NCBI GenBank assembly: GCA_036898135.1
Contig: CM072523.1
Coordinates: 33,108,364 to 33,172,363, forward strand
From: Oncomelania hupensis
Taxonomy: Eukaryota > Mollusca > Gastropoda > Littorinimorpha > Pomatiopsidae
Length of the DNA stretch: 64,000 nt
Direction of reading: 5' to 3'
This document shows positions 12,970 to 24,400 of this stretch, one piece after another (positions within the stretch are counted from its first letter, which is position 1; each line of letters starts with the position of its first letter). A model generated the notes under the pieces. The model was not told the origin of the DNA. It did no database searches and saw only the letters and a list, made by a program, of their open reading frames with translations. Both the position numbers and the translations under genes were made by a program.

Positions 12970-13217
12970 AGAGAAACGTTATCTTAAAATATTATAAAAT
13001 GGTTCAAATCAAACAAGCCTGTCACTCTTAAATATTCAAACAAACTTTCACAGGCAACCGCTCTAAAAAAAAAATCTTCATATCTGATGTATAATGTTCT
13101 ATTTCTTCAATCAAATCGCAGCACTCAGTTAAAAAAAATGTCGAACTGAAAATATCTTATCACCACCAAAGTGGTTAAACTACACACAAAAAAAAATTAA
13201 AAAAAATTAAATAATGA

Positions 13218-13505
13218 ATGCTTTTACCCCAAATCACCTATCACGCTAAAAGCGCAGCGATCTCAAGCAACATACATCCTCACACGCTACACACAAGCAC
13301 TCACACACACACACACACACAACAAACACACATATCTCTCAAAACCTGTGGTGTAAAGGTAAGGAGAGCGCTATTAGAAGGCGTAAAGGAAATCGAGTTT
13401 TATTTAGAAATTTTCAATTGACCATTCATTTTTGAAGGGAAGGAAGAAACCGGAGTACCCATAGAAAACCCTCGGTGATCTGAAAAGTCTCGTACCTTCG
13501 GTAAA
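13218..13505 (-). repeat. SINE family B, head-less copy
   Basis: In minus orientation it shares with the SINE at 14.0 kb the block around CCGGAGTACC and AAAACCCTCGGTGA, the ATTAGAAGGCG segment and the GGTGTAAAGG segment. The tRNA-like head is missing and the interior contains a CA repeat. Confidence 0.75.
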
Positions 13506-14015
13506 TATAATTTAAGGAATCCAGCGCCCAACCAAATGCGGGCCACCAGGCCACAAACAGTAGACAAGCGCCAACTTTATATCATACTGAAAAGGTTGTT
13601 TTCAAAAACAAAGGAAACATGGCACACGGCACACCATTTCCAGGCACGCGTGTAGCCTGAAAACCGTCATATTCAAAAGTGATATGTTGATTGTTATGGT
13701 GATACCATATATATATATATATTGCGACTTAATTGCCTTTATCCAGGAACCACGTACAATTATACAATATGGAATATCGATGGGCCACTTATCTGAACTA
13801 TCTACAAGCGCCACAAAAATAAATTAAAAAAATAGGTTCAGGCCATTTTGAAATGAAGTGTACGGGAGGTTAATTGGTCGCTATGAAGTTTGGTCAAAAT
13901 CCGTTTAGTGGTTCTTGAGATATATATTCACAGAGAGAGTGGTAGAGAATCAGTGAGTCACAATCTGATGCCCAATGAATCGATTATAAACTTAAGAGTC
14001 TTAGCCTAATAAATA

Positions 14016-14383
14016 AGTGGCGCAGTGGATAAGTCGCCGGTTTCCTATGCCGAAGGTCGCGGGTTCGATTCCCGCAAGGGGCGAACGTATGTGACTTAGG
14101 TACGAGACTATTGAGGTCACCGAGGGTTTTCTCCGGGCACTCCGGTTTCCTCCCTCCCTTCAATAATGGTACAGGACGCAGTCAATATAAAACTTTCACA
14201 AATAAAAATTCGATTTTCTTTCCGTCTTCTAATAGCGATCTCCCTGCCTTTACACCACCTGTTTGAGTGATGGATGTGTGTTTGGTATGTGTGAGGGTGG
14301 ATGAGACAGGTGAGCGTGTATGTTGGTATAGGTCGCCGCGCTTTGAGCCTGAATGATTTGGGGTAAGGCGCGTATAGCATCCT

Positions 14384-14385
<2 letters not shown>
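14016..14385 (+). repeat. tRNA-derived SINE family B, near full length
   Basis: The 5' head carries a good pol III A box, TGGCGCAGTGG (14018-14028), and B box, GGTTCGATTCC (14062-14072), 44 bases apart as in tRNA genes. The central body contains TTTTCTCCGGGCACTCCGG, which resembles the conserved core of several widespread SINE superfamilies (recognised by eye). It ends at CATCCTG, followed by an ATT repeat that acts as its tail. Related pieces occur at 13.2, 16.4 and 58.0 kb. Confidence 0.85.
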
Positions 14386-14454
<69 letters not shown>

Positions 14455-14455
14455 T
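14385..14455. repeat. ATT microsatellite forming the SINE B tail
   Basis: Pure ATT repeat directly continuous with the SINE 3' end. The same junction, CATCCTG then ATT units, recurs at 16,445-16,452, so the repeat probably grew from the SINE tail. Confidence 0.9.
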
Positions 14456-15392
14456 CAGCCCACACAGCGCAGCAGAGATGGCCGAGGTGTACCATGGTAA
14501 AGAGGCGACGTAAGCCTCCGCTTTCTCTGCTACGCAATGTAGTGTCAACAGAGGGAATGGTAGCGATTTCCAAAGTGTTGGTACGGGGAACTAGGGAATC
14601 AGCCAGCTACCCTAACGCTATGTGAATATATAATGTAGGGTTTGAGCATAGCGCGTATACATTTTACACTTATAGTGCCTTATCTAAGAATAAGTGCAGT
14701 ATTATGCGTTGAATAAATTAAGTTTGCAAACAATGGTTTTATCTGGGTTGTTGCTGACGTTTATCAGTTTTTGTGTAGGTATTATTTCTGTGTTACTTCA
14801 GCCTTGCTTAAATTCTAGTGAACTATATGATGATAACAACTTTCACTTTCACTTTGGGGATGACACACGCGAAACCTAGCTGTAACGATACACATTGATT
14901 GGTACCACATTAAATACAAATTTCACACACACAAACAAACACACACCCACCCACACACCCACCCACACATCACATACACACACCACACACTCAGTACACA
15001 AACCTCGGTCATGTATATCGTAACTACTAAAAGCACTTATGTTATAATTAAAATTTAAAAAAATAAATTTTAACAAAATACAAGGAATAACATAATATAA
15101 AATATAATATTAATGTATGAAATAATTCACCTATGAAAATAAAGATATATTAACGAAAGTCTTTTATTTATAATTATTTATTATTTGTACTAGGATTTTC
15201 ACTGCCAGGAACTGGCGTATCATGCCAGAGCAAAACTGTAACAGTAAAAATAATTGTGAAATATAAAGAAAATAAGTCAACATCCACTTCCTATTTCACA
15301 AGATCCCACTCCCATTGAGGAAAATAGAGTCAGTACACTGCACGGGGGTGTGGCAATTGGTCACGTGACGTGAAAAAAGTCTGATTGACAAG

Positions 15393-15495
<103 letters not shown>

Positions 15496-15756
15496 GGGCA
15501 GCGCGCAGGAATACATCGTTCACACGGGTAAGTCTCGACTGTGTTAAAATCACCTCGGCCACTCTCGGTAGGCGCGTGAAATAAACACTGAGCATGTGAT
15601 GATGATGCTGGTGATGCTGCTGTTGCTGCTGCTGCTGATGATGATAGAATTAATTTTTTTTAAACTTTATTCTCGAGCACCTCCCCCCGTGCTCTTAAAG
15701 AAACACAAAAGATTAAAGCTTTTATAGTTCTTAATTAATTACAGTCGTATGCCTAT

Positions 15757-15835
15757 ATTATATTATATTATATTATATTATATTATATTATATTATATTA
15801 TATTATATTATATTATATTATATTATATTATATTA
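15757..15835. repeat. ATATT pentanucleotide repeat
   Basis: About 16 near-perfect TATTA units. It is simple sequence. Confidence 0.95.
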
Positions 15836-16404
15836 CAGGGGCGGACCACGATCAGAGAAGGAGGGGTGGGGTAGAGGTACACCAACACATTTTATACCCT
15901 ACTTTACGGTTTCCGGGATGGTCAGAATACTGCCTCGTCCGCCTCTGATAATTATTATACATGCTATTTTAGGCACTAGACAACATTAATTGAATAAAAC
16001 TGAATACTTTGGGTTATGTAGGCCTAAATTTACCCTTTTTAATATTTCCATGCGCCTATTGACGCGCTGTTATGTTTCTCAACGCCCAGACCGCTATCAG
16101 CTGAGACCGATTTTACATAACTGGCCTATACCTTTCATATCTACATAATTTATTATGCATGCACTCGCTGGTTTACTGAACTTAGAATCAAAACTAGATA
16201 TAACAAAGAAAGAAAAAAAGACATGAAAGAAAGAAAGACGGAAATACAATTTAAAAAAAACAGAAAGAAAGGGAGAAAAGTGCGCTTACTGAACTTGTGC
16301 TTTAATAATGGTGTTGGATGCAGAAAAAAAACACAAAAACAACAACAACAACAAAAAATCGTTGATTGCTACTTCGACTTTTGTAATAACGATCTCCTCA
16401 GATT

Positions 16405-16450
16405 GCCGCGCTTTGAGTTCGATTGAAGAAAAAAGCGCGCGATAACATCC

Positions 16451-16506
<56 letters not shown>
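16405..16506 (+). repeat. SINE family B 3' fragment with ATT tail
   Basis: GCCGCGCTTTGAG and CATCCTGTTATT match the last part of the SINE at 14.0 kb. The head and body are missing. The ATT run occupies about 16,452-16,506. Confidence 0.75.
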
Positions 16507-16509
<3 letters not shown>

Positions 16510-16540
16510 TAGAAGTTAGAATCAAAACTATAGACCTATT

Positions 16541-16990
16541 AAGAAAGGCAGATCTACAACGAAGAATACAAAGCATGTAGATGAGGTGCTACAGAAGACT
16601 TCTGGGCATTTTCTACACCCAGCACATCACCAACAACGAAGTCCAACAGGCAATCACACAGTTAAGCCATTGAACAACTTGCATGATGACATGCTCACAG
16701 TGGTGAAGAAACGGAAACTCCGATGGTACGTATGACCACGTCAACAGAGCATCAGGCCTTGAAAAAACGATCCTGCAAGGCACGGTGCAAGGAAGCAGGA
16801 TAAGAGGGAGACAGAAAAAGAGGGGGGAGGACAACATCCGAGAATGAGCTGGTTTGACACTGAACGAAGCCATGAGGGTTGTTGAGAACAGAGAAAGATG
16901 GAGTACGCTGGTTAAACGATTATCTGTTGTGCCCCAACGACCTTTGAGTTACGGGATATGATAGAATATGATATAGGATAGGACAGGAAA
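16541..16990 (+). mobile_element. Non-LTR retrotransposon 3' fragment with frameshifts
   Basis: DNA and broken frames match the C-terminal part of the element at 44.0-45.2 kb: LQRRIQSM, CYRRLLG-like, VVKKRKLRWY and WTGLTLSEAM-type segments. Several frameshifts and stops are present. The 3' tail is the family's ATAGGATAGG type. Confidence 0.8.
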
Positions 16991-17446
16991 AAAGGCAGGC
17001 AGAAAGAAAGCGCGTACGAAGAACAAGGAAACTACACACTCCTTCCATAAGGATAAGATAGTGCCACAATCCGAGTATCGGAGACGGTATACAGACGGTA
17101 TTCTAATATAGTTACTGATCTCCGTCTAATTGATGGTCATTGACAGTAAATTTGGGTGGAGTCCTGTCTGTTGGCACAGGCCCTCAAACAGAATTTTAAG
17201 CGTATCCCTAATGCAATCAACATAATTACCTATCACCCACGACGTGTACGTGCCCTTTAAATTTTGATCCTCCTTGATTTCGAATCAAGAATAATTGTGT
17301 ATATTGAAATAGAAGGTCGAATAGATTGAACTGAACTGAACTGATTTGAACTGGGAGAAACGGAGACTGTGTTCTGATCGACTTCGAGGTTTTAGAATTC
17401 ACTGTCCTTGGGGTCTTTTTGTGGGGTCATCCGGGTCACCCGAGAT

Positions 17447-17557
17447 CACAGGCACTTGTATCTGGACACGCGAGCGCCTATGCATGTGACGCGTCTTCCT
17501 TTGGTTATCTAAAGGCATATGCATAGGCGCTCGGGTGTCCAGATACAAGCGCCTGTG
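17447..17557. repeat. Long imperfect hairpin, 42-bp arms
   Basis: The arm 17,447-17,488 (starting CACAGGCACTTGTATCTGGA) is complementary, with only about three mismatches, to 17,516-17,557 (ending ATACAAGCGCCTGTG), across a 27-base loop. A third partial arm, CAGGCGCCTGTG, follows near 17,600. There is no coding sequence. It could be a foldback element or, if transcribed, a small-RNA precursor; only the structure is supported. Confidence 0.85.
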
Positions 17558-18308
17558 AGAGAGACGTGTTGTGTAGAGAGATACTCTCTCACATCCAGGT
17601 ACAGGCGCCTGTGCTGGGGGCTTTTAAGGAAACAATTTTAAAGACTTTGAGGAACATGTTGACCTAGGGGACACACAGACTTGGGAAACATAGATTTCGG
17701 GGAACTTCTTCTTCTTAATTAAAGTAATGTCCCCGGACACATAAAGCGTATAGGGGACTTCTTCGGGGAACACAGCCTGGGAGACTATATATACCTAAAG
17801 GGGTGGGGTTGGGAATGGGGTGTGGGGAGGACATAGATTGCTTCCCTTTTCTGTTACATATTGAGATGGGATGAGGATCGATATTCAGAGCTGATCGAGA
17901 TTGTGTAAGGGTCCCTTTATTACAAAATCTCTGTTCAGAGTAAAAGTGGAACCACCCAGAATCTGATAAACTCTTGTTTAATGTTTTTAAGGGCGACTGT
18001 TGACTCACTTTTATATCTGAACTACCTTGTGGCTATGCCGCCTACGAAGTATTGGCTTGTTGTGCATGTCATGATGGCTTTTGGTTTAAGGGAAGGGTTG
18101 CGTTTTCTAACGACGTAGTTTTGTTGTGGTTTTCCAATCCGGCGTCCCACGGATAAAAATAGCACTGACACAACTGTGCGAGGGTGGGGAAGTGGAATGT
18201 CGCTAATAGAGCTTGGGGGGGGGGGGGGGAGGAGGGAGGAGAGGACTATCTGCCCAGTTGAGGACAAAAGAAATTGACAGAACGGAGCATAAATTTAAAA
18301 TGTATATA

Positions 18309-18906
18309 TATCCTATCCTATCCCGTAACTCGAAAGTCATAGGGGCACCACAAATGATTTTTAACCAGCGTACTACATCTTTCTCTGTCCTCAGCAACCC
18401 TCGATCATGGCTTCACTCAGTGTCAAGCCAGTCCATTCTCGAATGTTGTCCTCCCAACTCTTTTTTTGTCTCCCTCTTCTTCTGCCTCCTTGCACCGTGC
18501 CTTGCAGCTTTGCAAGGACTGATGCTCTGGTGATGTGGCCATACCATCGGAATTTCCGTTTTTTCACCACTGTGAGCATGTCATCGTGTTGTCCAATGGC
18601 TTGTGAGATGGTCTGTCGGATTTCGTTTGTGATGTGCTGGGTATAGGAAATACCCAGAAGTCTTCTGTAGCACCTCATCTCCATGCTTTGTATTCATCGT
18701 TGTAGATCTGCTGTGAGGGTCCATGTTTCGCAAGCGTATAGGAAGATGGAGATGACAAGGGAGCGCAGCAGCCTTACCTTGGAATGTAGACTGATGGTCC
18801 TGTCTTTCCAACAGGGCTTCAACCTTTTCAGGGCAGCAGTTGTTTGAGCGATCCTGAAGAGGACTTCCTGTCGGGACCCGTTGTCTGATACAATGGCTCC
18901 TAACTA
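18309..18906 (-). mobile_element. Non-LTR retrotransposon 3' part, interrupted by Tc1
   Basis: Minus-strand frames give MEMRCYRRLLGISYTQHI, TVVKKRKFRWYGHITRAS and WTGLTLSEAM, clearly the same family as 44.0-45.2 kb. The plus-strand left edge is the reversed tail TATCCTATCC. Its upstream half resumes at 20,523, so the Tc1 element at 18,907-20,522 landed inside it. Confidence 0.88.
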
Positions 18907-20522
18907 TACTACTCAAAATAATTGAAGGGCCACTCTCCTATTTCATTTAGTTTAATTATTTTTTGCTGCTATCAATAATATCGCTTATATTGCTTATTTC
19001 AAAACTTATCCTGTACAGTAACATTCAAGACAATCTTATTCTGACAAGTAATCACATGTGTGAGTTTTGAACTTTCTGCACTGAGTTGAAAAACAAACCC
19101 AATTTTTACCGAAAAATGACCCTAATTTACTGTTGTCTTGCTAATAAAGCAAAATTTTCAACATTAAAAAGTGATTTGCACGCGAAAGGCTTGCATTTTG
19201 TGAGTTCAGTTCAACAATCGGCGCTTTTTTCTGGGTATAAATGGCAGCGCTTTTGCTGCTTTTCTAACCATGCCCTCAAGGCGACGATTGACTGATGCGG
19301 ATAGAGGCAGAGCTATTGCATGGCTTCAGGAAGGGATGGGGGTGAGAGAAGTTGGCAGGCGGCTGGGAGTGTCCCACTCCGTTGTCTAAAGGCTGCGGGA
19401 GCGCTTTAACAACACTGGAAGCGTCCAAGAACCAAGAAGGTCCGGACGCCCCCGCGTTACCAATGCAAGACAAGACCATTTCATCACCCTGTCAGCTCTG
19501 AGGATGAGGTCCGCTACAGCAAACACCATCAGAAGACAGCTTCACGCAGCCAGCAATGTTAACGTCAGCGACCAGACAATTCGCAACCGTCTACACGAGG
19601 CAAACCTGCGATCAAGACGACCAGCAGTACGGCCTTTGCTCACCCCAGCTCACCGTGCAGCGCGTTTGGCCTGGTCTCGGCGTCATTTGGTGTGGACTAG
19701 GCAACATTGGTCAAGGGCGCTCTTTACAGACGAGTCTCTGTTCTCATTGTCTTTCAACGACCGTCGAGTGAATGTTTGGAGGCGTCCACGGGAGCGTGTT
19801 GCTGATGCGACGGTGCGCAAGCATGACCGCTTTGGTGGTGGATCTGTCATGATGTGGGGTGGCTTCACATTAAACTTCAGAACACCCCTGCTCCAAATTC
19901 ATGGCAACTTAAACGGTATTGGCTACAGGGATGACGTCCTACAACCTAGGGTTCTCCCAGCTCTGTGGGCCATTGGGGAAGGTGCCATACTACAGGACGA
20001 TATAATGCCAGACCCCACCGAGCGCGTATCGTCAATGACTTCCTGCAGCAACAGCACGTCATAAGGATTGATTGGCCGGCTCGATCACCCGATTTGAACC
20101 CCATGGAACACCTGTGGGATGTCTTGGGTCGACAGACACGGGCAAACCTCCCTCCAGGAGCTAACCTTGAAGTTCTGGCCCAAGTTCTCCAGCAAGAGTG
20201 GTTGGCCATCCCAGGAAACATCCTCCATAACCTGATACGGTCCATGAGACGACGATGCCAAGACTGCATTGATGCAAACGGTGGCCACACCCGATACTGA
20301 CTCTATAGATTTTTGGTTTCTAAAGTTTTGATTTTGTAAATGAGGGGTATGTCCAGTTAAATTGAATTTACTCGAATTTTAAGCGACTGATGTCTCAAAT
20401 CTTTTTTGTTATTGATGCAGAAATGATTGCAATAAAATATGATGAACTAATAAATTGAATTCGTGTTTCTGATTTAGAGAGACCCACATGTCCAAGTGGC
20501 CCTTGTATTATTTTGAGTAGTA
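18907..20522 (+). mobile_element. Tc1-like DNA transposon, inactive
   Basis: Terminal inverted repeats of about 27 bp (TACTACTCAAAATAATTGAA at the left, mirrored at the right with two differences) are flanked by TA duplications at 18,905-18,906 and 20,523-20,524. Joining the flanks restores the interrupted LINE reading frame (HSFKYLG), which confirms both ends. It encodes a broken transposase. Confidence 0.92.
19270..20300 (+). pseudogene. Tc1/mariner transposase, disrupted
   Basis: From the ATG at 19,270 the frame runs MPSRRRLTDADRGRAI, a Tc1 HTH domain, to an in-frame TAA at 19,387 (codon 40). It then continues through NTIRRQLHAA and the first catalytic Asp in FTDESLF. Near 20,000 the motif usually read as QDNARPH is broken by about five extra bases, shifting the frame. 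The C-terminal part resumes as NARPHRARIVNDF and SPDLNPMEHLWD, retaining the third acidic residue, to a TGA at 20,298. It is a non-functional relic of a DD34E-type transposase. Confidence 0.9.
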
Positions 20523-20982
20523 TATTTGAAGCTATGCACGGTGTTGAGGGATTGGCCTTGGACTTTGATGTCCATGTTGATGCCATTGCCGTTGTTGGTC
20601 ATCATTTTGGTCTTCTGTGCACTTATTTTAATTCCATAGGCTCTGGAGGTGATGTCAATTAAGCCTCTGTACCAGCTGTTCAAGTTCTTGTTCCTCGATC
20701 TCCAGCCAATCCATCAACGTCACCCGCAAAACGGAGGTTAGAGATTGCTCTATCCCCCTATGCTGACTGTGCCTGTGATCTGCAAGGGCATCTGACATGG
20801 TGCGCTCTAGTGTTGGAGAGAGTAGGCATTCTTGACGAACACCGATTTGTGTTCTGAACCAGTTTCCGATGGCGCTGTTGTGGAGGACTGCACTGGTAGC
20901 CTTGTCATACAGGCTTTTGATGACTTCAATAATTTTAGGGCTGATTTACACTCTCATGGTTGCCCACATAGCTGCATGACAG
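20523..20982 (-). mobile_element. Non-LTR retrotransposon RT part, upstream half of the 18.3-kb copy
   Basis: Minus-strand frames contain SRAYGIKISAQKTKMM and IKVQGQSLNTVHSFKY and, further upstream, WATM-like RT sequence. The order matches the intact frame at 44.1-44.6 kb. It ends at a TC microsatellite. Confidence 0.85.
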
Positions 20983-21009
20983 TCTCTCTCTCTCTCTCTC
21001 TCTCTCTCA

Positions 21010-21046
<37 letters not shown>
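20983..21046. repeat. TC dinucleotide repeat with one AAGA interruption
   Basis: Two TC runs separated by CAAGATC. It is simple sequence directly abutting the truncated LINE. Confidence 0.95.
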
Positions 21047-21049
<3 letters not shown>

Positions 21050-21339
21050 ATCTATCTCGCATCATTGAATTTGGTGTTTTCGCAAGCGCAGAGGTTTCAA
21101 GATTGTGACACCAGGGAAGTAATACCCTCACTCACGTCCAATTAGGAATGTGTGTTTAAATGTTTCTTCGGAGTCAAAGCATGAACTGAGATTTTCCTTA
21201 ATCATATAAATACACATTTGAAAGAGGATGTTTTGTAATTACATTTTCTATTTAATTTTTCAATGTACATTTCATACGAATGACTATTTATACGAAATAT
21301 AGTAATCGAGAGTTACGTTTTCTATATGTTCATTTCCGG

Positions 21340-21434
21340 TTTTGGCACATGTGTACTTTCTTTCATTTTCAGCAAAGCGTGGACTAATACATTTTGACCA
21401 AATAGCTGTATTAATAGCAGAACGAGAACGAAAC
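21340..21434 (+). promoter_or_regulatory. NOP53: Candidate NOP53 promoter and 5' UTR
   Basis: This block precedes the proposed start codon. It contains TTTCCGG (an ETS-like core) and a pyrimidine-rich CTTTCTTTCATTTTC stretch, features common near start sites of housekeeping and ribosome-biogenesis genes. No TATA box is evident. Assignment rests on position and is an inference. Confidence 0.35.
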
Positions 21435-21437
21435 ATG
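21435..21437 (+). CDS. NOP53: NOP53 coding exon 1 (start codon only), proposed
   Basis: The ATG sits in GAAACATGG context and is followed immediately by the donor GTATTG. Exon 2 begins in phase 0, so the product would start MKPAISEGPK. No ATG lies in the open frame upstream of exon 2's acceptor, so a separate start exon is required. This is the best one I see, but a more distant exon is possible. Confidence 0.5.
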
Positions 21438-24400
21438 GTATTGATCATCGTATTGTGTTAGAACGTTTTAAAGTTGTAGATTAGCAAACTGTATAAAGGA
21501 CGACTATAACTTGGTGTTCTTGATTGCGTAAATCCTGATAATCATGTTCATAAACTCGACATGCAATGATGCAGTATCATGATGTTTCTATTGTTCACTC
21601 AATTATTATAAATGTATTCATGAACTTCCTTGAATCTTTTCCAGAAACCTGCGATATCTGAAGGACCAAAGTTCTCAAAAAGAAAAAGCTATGGCAAAAA
21701 CAAGAAGAAATCATGGCGTGGCATTGACATCAGTGCAACAGAAGACTTTTTGAATGATGAACGCTTCCAACTAAGAACACAAGGGTAAGAAGTATTTGTC
21801 GTTAATATTCTATTTTAAGTTAATAATATATGTTTTCTATATGTGTTCTTGAAACCAAAAATAGTTTTAACTCAGTTTACAGGGCTTTGATCTGCTCTCA
21901 TTTGGAATATGGAAATATAATCTACACTGTCACTGACTCACTAGTCACAATTTTTAATTTAATTTTGGGAAGAGTGATGACAAGTGACTGGGTTCATGGT
22001 GTAGGCCACTCCCCACTCTGCCAGATCTTGTTGATAATGGTGATGGCATCAATCATCCCTTCTCCTCCTGCTTGAAGCAATTCTGCTGGTATGTTGTCCA
22101 CTCATGTTGACTTCCCCTTCTTCAGCAATTTCACTGCTGCCTCAACTTCTTGGAGAATTAAGAGGATTTCTTCTTCTTCTCTGTTCTGGGGATATCCTAG
22201 AACTGATGGGTGTCCGTTTGGTGTGTGGTTGTAAAGGTCAGAGCAGTACTTTGTCCATCTATAGATCCAAGACTTCTTGTTCTTTTGAAAGGCACATGCC
22301 AGACTTGCTTTGGATCGTGGATACCATGGGCTGTTTAACACTTGTCAGCCGCTTCACAGTCTGGTAGGACTTCTTGCTGTTGTTCTTGTTCAGACTGTTC
22401 TCTATTTCCTGGCATTGATCTTCTATCCAGTTCTCCTTTGTTGTGCTGCCTTTCCGGATGTCATTGTTGATTTTCCTGTAGGTATCAGCTTCCTGTGAGG
22501 TGTTCTTTTTTTTCTTTTTCATCTCTCTTCGTTTGTCACACAGGTCCAAACAGTTTCTTCTTTGGGCGGTGCTTGCCAAGGATCTGAGTGGTGACATCTG
22601 TCACAGCTGAATTGAAGGTGGTTGTCATGATGTTGACATCTACTTCACCAACTCCCAAAATGAGCAGTGATGCAAAGTTCCCTCTGGCTTGGAATATTTT
22701 TGCCACCTCCGGGTCTTGCAGTTTGTCCAGGTTGAACTTCAGTCTGTTGCACTTTCCTTTGTTTACTCTCTAGTCTCTTCAAGTGAAGCTGGAAAGACAT
22801 CATCACGAGATCGTGGTCACTTCCGATGTCTGCTCCTTGAAAAGTGCGTGTCTTGCCAAGGTTGAAGCTAGATCTATCTAAAGCGTTTCTTGATGTAGTC
22901 AATACAATTTAAAATAAAGTGAAGGGTGGTTTAAAGAAGAGGCGTGGAATAGCAGACCTTAACAAAAAATAGCCTCTAACTACTACTACTACTACCATAA
23001 CTACTACTACTTCTATTACCATTACTACTACTACAGTGGAACCTCTGGTATACGACCGTCCAAAATCTGAGAAAAAACGGTCTTATAATAGAGGTGGTCT
23101 TATACCGGAAACAAGGGGTGGGGTGGGGGGAGGGGGGTCAGGCTCGGAGGGATATGTAGTCATAATTTTTACACTCACCAGCATGTATTCTCTGACAAAG
23201 GAAACTGTAAAACATGTTTCATTTTTAGCTTTGTCTTTTATTCACAACTTCAAAAATAGAAAACAGTCGCGTCGAACCACTGCCAGACGCGTTCATCCAA
23301 GTCTGTCAGTGCAGAAGCTCTCAGTTTCGATGTTTCCCTTTTTGCCACTTTCTCCACTCTCCCATCGTAGTTTCACAGATTCCTTATCCTTTATGATGAG
23401 CTGAATTTGGGTCTTCTCAACGTCTAAACTTCTTGCAATAGACAAACAACTCTCCCCATTTTCACTTCTTTCAATCACTTTCATTCTCTCTGCCAAACTC
23501 AAAACGTTCCTCTTGCGCAATGCCATTTTGACAGCCAGTGCAGGCGAGTAATGTCCCTTATTTGCGAACTGGAAATAGCAGACAACAGCAGGCGTACACT
23601 AACATGAGAGAAAAAACGAAAGGTACAGACAGCAAATTAACTGATATCTCTTTTAAATTGCCCTAAGACGGTCGTATAAACGGCTTAAGACACGGTCGCT
23701 GGTCGCATAAACGAGGTTGTCGCATACCAGAGGTCATTTATTATTGGAAGTGAATCCGTCAGAAGTTTTCAGGTCACATAACAGAGGGAGTCGTATACCA
23801 GAGAGCCGGATACCGGAGGTTCCACTGTACTACCATTACTACTAGTACTAGTACTAGCATTTCATTTTCTTATTTATGCCATAACTGCAGAAGCAGATAA
23901 GTAATCATCTAAGCAAACAGTACTGTGCATAATTGTTGAAGGAAGTTTATTTTAAAGTAAACATCATGATGTGGTATATTATATTTGTTTTTCGTGCAAT
24001 TCTTTTATAGCTATTAAAATAGTTACAATTTGTTTGTATTTAACATAAAATAGTTTGGGGAAATAGCAAGGATTGGTGCGCTTAACTTTCTTGCCGTGCT
24101 AAAAAGTGTGAACAGCAATAGTGACTCACTGCCATTTGTTAAAATTGAGGTATACTTGGATCATGAGTGGGTTACCCATTGTGTTTAGTGTTTCAAATTT
24201 GGTTTTAAAGTATATAGATGCATACCATATTTACCTGTGTAATTTTTTTTTCCAGTGTACTGATAGCTGACCAAACTGATGATCAACTGTTTTTGGTGGA
24301 GAGAGTGGCAAAGGGTGATAATGCAGAAGGAAAAGAAGAAGGTGGTGTCATGTTTTATTTCTCCAAGTGATTACAATGAAATACAAAAACCAACAAAACA

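Noticed and set aside
14016..14085. Functional tRNA gene
   Set aside because: A and B boxes are present, but the fold is imperfect and the sequence continues into a SINE body shared with other loci.
14250..14573. Poly-isoleucine frames on both strands
   Set aside because: Translation of an ATT microsatellite attached to a SINE.
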